Below are positions 4,929 to 7,174 of a stretch of 7,174 bases of DNA, piece by piece. Every line of letters begins with the position of its first letter. The stretch's first letter is position 1. The DNA is taken from positions 1 to 7,174 of the forward strand of contig NZ_CAMXYY010000077.1 of assembly GCF_947253395.1 (NCBI RefSeq), given 5' to 3'. The translations under genes were made by a program, and so were the position numbers. Source of the DNA: an uncultured Olegusella sp. (GTDB lineage Bacteria > Actinomycetota > Coriobacteriia > Coriobacteriales > Atopobiaceae). The notes under the pieces are model-generated. The model did no database searches, had not been told where the DNA came from, and saw only the letters and a list, made by a program, of their open reading frames with translations.

Positions 4929-4961
4929 TTCCTCTGCGATTACAATTTAACAAGGAAAAGG

Positions 4962-4993
4962 GCAAGAGCTTATAGCTTCTTGCTCTTCTTTTT
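4962..4993 (+). terminator. Rho-independent terminator of the 78-residue gene
   Basis: The left arm GCAAGAGCT (4962-4970), a 3-nt loop, then AGCT (4974-4977) and CTTGC (4979-4983), give a 9-bp stem with one bulged T. TCTTCTTTTT follows. Confidence 0.75.
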
Positions 4994-5006
4994 AGGGTGG
5001 GTGGCA

Positions 5007-5126
5007 ATGTCACGTGCTCACTCTCTTAAGTTAGCGCTTTTCACAAAAGCGGATGCCTATGAGCTTTTTGCAAAAACGCTTCGCAAACGAAGAGATATCG
5101 TGCGAAGTGCTTTTTCTGTCCGCTGA
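5007..5126 (+). CDS. Candidate 39-residue basic peptide in the gap before the carboxypeptidase
   Basis: ATG 5007 to TGA 5124-5126 encodes MSRAHSLKLALFTKADAYEL followed by a basic helix-prone tail (KTLRKRRDIVRSAFSVR). The upstream region is G-rich (AGGGTGGGTGG) but not a clean ribosome site, and the frame starts only 13 nt after a terminator with no obvious promoter. The same bases form several hairpins. It may be chance. Confidence 0.2.
   Translation: MSRAHSLKLALFTKADAYELFAKTLRKRRDIVRSAFSVR
5035..5115 (+). other. Cluster of hairpins, possible terminator, attenuator or small RNA
   Basis: Three structures follow each other: a perfect 7-bp hairpin CGCTTTT-CAC-AAAAGCG (5035-5051), the palindrome TTTTTGCAAAAA (5065-5076), and an 8-bp stem CGCTTCGC with GCGAAGTG (5077-5084 with 5102-5109, one wobble pair) followed by CTTTTT. 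CTTCG at 5079-5083 can also pair with the nearer CGAAG (5088-5092), so two alternative folds exist, as in attenuators. It lies just upstream of the carboxypeptidase promoter. Confidence 0.4.
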
Positions 5127-5129
5127 GGC

Positions 5130-5138
5130 TGCTATGCT
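5130..5138 (+). promoter_or_regulatory. Possible extended -10 promoter of the carboxypeptidase gene
   Basis: TGC-TATGCT is an extended -10 element 45 nt before the chosen start. The bases at -35 are a T-run and do not match a hexamer well, which extended -10 promoters tolerate. Confidence 0.4.
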
Positions 5139-5172
5139 AAAAAAGCTAGATTTTGATAGATAAAGCAGAGAC

Positions 5173-5177
5173 GAGGA
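5173..5177 (+). promoter_or_regulatory. Ribosome binding site that decides the carboxypeptidase start
   Basis: GAGGA lies immediately before ATG 5178 but 6 nt before ATG 5184. Only the second has workable spacing, so translation most likely starts at 5184 and the product lacks the first two residues (MS) of the longest frame. Confidence 0.65.
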
Positions 5178-5183
5178 ATGTCA

Positions 5184-6590
5184 ATGTCTATTTGTAGCAA
5201 GAACACCCGTGTTATGCGACTGTTAGTTGCCTGCGTGTTGGCCTTTTTGATGGTGACCCCAGCCTCTGTCGTATGGGCTTCCTCAATGCCACAGCTACCT
5301 AAAGATGCGGCAATCTATCTCATAGATAACCAAACAGGCGACGTTATTGCTACGCAGCGTGCAGATGAAAAGATGTATCCCGCAAGCCTTACCAAGATGA
5401 TGACCGCGCTTGTCGCAATGGATTATGTAGGCGATAAATTAGACGAAAAAGTAAGCGTTGGCGATGAGGTCAAATTAACGCCTGAGGATAGTACAATCAT
5501 GGGCTGTCATTCTGGCGATGTATACAGCTGGCGTGATTTGATATACGGCATGATGCTTCCCTCAGGAAGCGATGCAGCATTGGTATTGGGCACCCATGTA
5601 GGTCGCCTATCAGCAAATGATTCTAAACTTGACCCTAAAGACGCTCTTGCAAAATTCATTGGTTTGATGAATGAAAAAGCCAAGACAATGGGCTTGACTG
5701 GAACTCACTTTAATAATGTGCATGGCTATCATGACAAAAATCATTACAGTTGCGCGCATGACCTCACATCTATTGCACAGGCGGTACTTACAAATAATTT
5801 TTTGAGCGAGGTTGTCTCGACTCAATCTCATGAATGTGTCAATAAAAACGATACTAACGTTACGGTTTACAACACCAACTGGCTTGTAGACAAAACAGCA
5901 GGCAAGATTGAGGAAAACGTATTGGTAGATGCGGGCGAGACGGGTATTGATAATCCTTATTACAAGGCAGAATGCCAAGGTATCAAGACGGGCTATACCG
6001 AAGAAGCAGGTCGCTGTCTTGCCTTTGCGGGTAAAAACAAAAAGATGTCTTTTGTTGGCATCGTCTTGCACCTGTCTGATAAGCCTACTATCTACAAAAC
6101 AACAGGTGCTGCCCTTGAGAGCGTACTCAACGAGTATGAACGCCGTAGCTGGGGCACAGATGTGCTGCCTTATACGGTGACGATAAACAATCCTTCGTTG
6201 CAGGATTTTCTTAACCATAACACCACGCTGAGACTGCGTCGCAGAGATATCCCAAAGACGGTAACTATCGATGCCACACTGAAATATGAAACTAAAATTG
6301 CCTGGGACAAGAAATACGTTAAAGAAGACTCCAAAGATACATGTGAGTTGCAAAGTGCTATCAAGGCAGGCAGTCAGATTGCAACTATGCAGGTGTTTTG
6401 TGAGGGCAAGCTGATAAGCGAAACTCCGTTGTATGTGGATCAGACTATGATGCCCTTTAGCAATGCAGACAAGCTTGTGTTAGCTGCTGTGGCTGTGGGA
6501 AGTGTTTTGCTCATCGTGCTTGTCATCTCTGGTGTACGTACGATTGTTGGACGCAATAGGCATGAAAAGTCAAAGTCCAAAAGAGGCTGA
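5184..6590 (+). CDS. Exported, membrane-anchored D-alanyl-D-alanine carboxypeptidase (peptidase S11, DacA-like)
   Basis: 468 residues from ATG 5184. The family removes the terminal D-Ala of peptidoglycan stem pentapeptides at the outer face of the membrane. A signal peptide is clear (RLLVACVLAFLMVTPASVVWA, likely cut after Ala32). The catalytic motif SLTK is at 68-71 and KTG at 268-270 (GIKTGYTEEAG). The second motif, normally SxN, reads S127-G-S129 in LPSGSDAALVLG, so the usual Asn is Ser. HFNNVHGYH (175-183) is the usual nearby segment. A beta-rich PBP5_C-like region (about 328-420) is followed by a membrane helix (430-452) and a basic tail (RNRHEKSKSKRG), placing the C-terminus inside. Seven cysteines lie in the mature outer part (108, 190, 218, 264, 278, 387, 406). 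No terminator separates it from the next gene. Confidence 0.92.
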   Translation: MSICSKNTRVMRLLVACVLAFLMVTPASVVWASSMPQLPKDAAIYLIDNQTGDVIATQRADEKMYPASLTKMMTALVAMDYVGDKLDEKVSVGDEVKLTPEDSTIMGCHSGDVYSWRDLIYGMMLPSGSDAALVLGTHVGRLSANDSKLDPKDALAKFIGLMNEKAKTMGLTGTHFNNVHGYHDKNHYSCAHDLTSIAQAVLTNNFLSEVVSTQSHECVNKNDTNVTVYNTNWLVDKTAGKIEENVLVDAGETGIDNPYYKAECQGIKTGYTEEAGRCLAFAGKNKKMSFVGIVLHLSDKPTIYKTTGAALESVLNEYERRSWGTDVLPYTVTINNPSLQDFLNHNTTLRLRRRDIPKTVTIDATLKYETKIAWDKKYVKEDSKDTCELQSAIKAGSQIATMQVFCEGKLISETPLYVDQTMMPFSNADKLVLAAVAVGSVLLIVLVISGVRTIVGRNRHEKSKSKRG

Positions 6591-6652
6591 CGATTTGGCA
6601 AAGCAGTAGTTGTACCGTGTGCAGTTTTTCTTGTCTGCAGTAAAATATCTGT

Positions 6653-6662
6653 ACTCATGAGT
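6653..6662. promoter_or_regulatory. 10-bp palindrome ACTCATGAGT in the intergenic gap
   Basis: A perfect dyad 23 nt before the next start codon, within a 95-nt gap. It might be an operator. TTGTCT (6631-6636) with TACTCA (6652-6657) is a weak promoter candidate overlapping it. Confidence 0.25.
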
Positions 6663-6671
6663 GAGCGGTAT

Positions 6672-6677
6672 AGGAAG
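6672..6677 (+). promoter_or_regulatory. Ribosome binding site supporting a GTG start
   Basis: AGGAAG lies 8 nt before GTG 6686. An in-frame TAG at 6671-6673 rules out any earlier start. The first in-frame ATG (6749) lacks a good ribosome site. Confidence 0.6.
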
Positions 6678-6685
6678 TAGGCGAC

Positions 6686-7174
6686 GTGACAAGTACAGCC
6701 AATAAGGCGCACAAGGGCGTTGCCACTGAGCACAAGCCCAAGCCGCGAATGAGCCGTAATTCCAATAATGAAAATGAGGCAAAGGCGCGCAAGGGAGCAC
6801 TTTTTCTTGTTGGAGCTGTAATTGCCTACATCATCTATCTGATAGTTTCTGGGCAAATGAGTAGTTTTATCGAGGCTCTGCGCGGAGTTGATATGCGCTG
6901 GGTTTGGTTGGCGGCTCTCTGCTATGTCTTTTATTTCTTCTTTGGTGTCATTGCCTATGCGATAGCAGTTGTGCTTGATCACGAATCGCCTGTGGGTATT
7001 CGTGATCTTATGAGTGTTGAGGCATCTGGTGTATTTTTTGGCAATCTCACGCCCATGATGGCAGGTGCAGTGCCGTCTCAGATTTTGCGACTTACGCATA
7101 CGGGACTTGATGCGGGCGAAGCAAGTGCAACGCAGTTTACCCGCTTTATCATGTTTCAGTTGGGTGTGGTACTT
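6686..7174 (+). CDS. LPG-synthase-TM / flippase-like family membrane protein, N-terminal part, cut by the window edge
   Basis: 163 codons open to the right edge from a GTG start with AGGAAG 8 nt upstream. A hydrophilic, lysine-rich N-terminus of about 37 residues (KAHKGVATEHKPKPR, SRNSNNENEAKARK) precedes membrane helices at about 38-55 (GALFLVGAVIAYIIYLIV) and 72-95 (WVWLAALCYVFYFFFGVIAYAI), with a third beginning near the edge. The segment FFGNLTPMMAGAVPSQILRL followed by TGLDAGEASATQFTRF is the family signature (TPxxAGxxPxQ ... GxxxGxA). The family (lysylphosphatidylglycerol synthase transmembrane region, formerly UPF0104/YbhN) is linked to phospholipid or polyprenyl-lipid flipping. Whether a catalytic domain follows cannot be seen. 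It is 95 nt after the carboxypeptidase without a terminator, so joint transcription and a shared envelope role are possible. Confidence 0.85.
   Translation, partial: MTSTANKAHKGVATEHKPKPRMSRNSNNENEAKARKGALFLVGAVIAYIIYLIVSGQMSSFIEALRGVDMRWVWLAALCYVFYFFFGVIAYAIAVVLDHESPVGIRDLMSVEASGVFFGNLTPMMAGAVPSQILRLTHTGLDAGEASATQFTRFIMFQLGVVL

Noticed and set aside
5178..5183. ATG 5178 as the carboxypeptidase start
   Set aside because: The ribosome site directly abuts it; ATG 5184 has proper spacing. The difference is only two residues.
5610..6353. 247-residue minus-strand frame
   Set aside because: Although long, it is opposite the carboxypeptidase, where the plus strand has all family motifs. It lacks a recognisable domain and is Cys/Phe/Ile-rich as antisense frames are.
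6657..6680. Seven-codon frame (MSERYRK) just before the GTG start, considered as a leader peptide
   Set aside because: It has no ribosome site of its own and covers that of the next gene; such short frames arise by chance.
6440..7099. 219-residue minus-strand frame
   Set aside because: It is opposite the carboxypeptidase tail and the flippase-like gene. The plus strand carries the family signature, and this frame shows no domain.

Overview
The window looks like a chromosomal segment of a Coriobacteriia-type actinobacterium (Atopobium/Lancefieldella or Olsenella relatives are my best guess). Clues are moderate G+C with AT-rich patches, strong AGGAGG-like ribosome sites, a tRNA-Glu(CUC) with the actinobacterial pattern including a G1-U72 pair, bleomycin-hydrolase-type aminopeptidases, and an HD-containing CCA-adding enzyme. 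The lineage is inference; no marker gene fixes it.

Left part (1-1758), minus strand: the first 45 codons of a second C1B aminopeptidase run off the left edge. Upstream of it, separated by a strong hairpin terminator, lies a complete pepC-type aminopeptidase (226-1602). A divergent intergenic region follows. From 1759 on the plus strand comes cca, the tRNA nucleotidyltransferase, which ends exactly where an array of twelve degenerate heptamers begins (3153-3236), followed by a probable terminator.

Middle part (3240-4200): an AT-rich island holds a putative promoter with a 10-bp palindrome, a small basic protein gene that appears frameshifted in an A-run near its start codon, a tightly spaced 78-residue membrane protein gene, and a perfect 17-bp-arm palindrome whose core also occurs 64 nt upstream in inverted orientation. 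I do not recognise either protein. Next is a minus-strand tRNA-Gln(CUG)/tRNA-Glu(CUC) operon with promoter and terminator.

Right part (4582-7174), plus strand: a conserved 78-residue cytoplasmic protein of unknown role with its own terminator, a hairpin-rich 180-nt gap, an exported membrane-anchored D-Ala-D-Ala carboxypeptidase whose SxN motif reads SGS, and the 5' part of a GTG-started multi-span membrane protein of the LPG-synthase/flippase-like family, running off the right edge.

Functionally this is a housekeeping neighbourhood (peptide breakdown, tRNA maturation and tRNA genes, cell-wall trimming, possible envelope-lipid transport) interrupted by one small foreign-looking insert. The insert, the heptamer array, the tandem aminopeptidases and the variant SxN motif are the points most worth a second look. 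Nothing here amounts to a proven new system.
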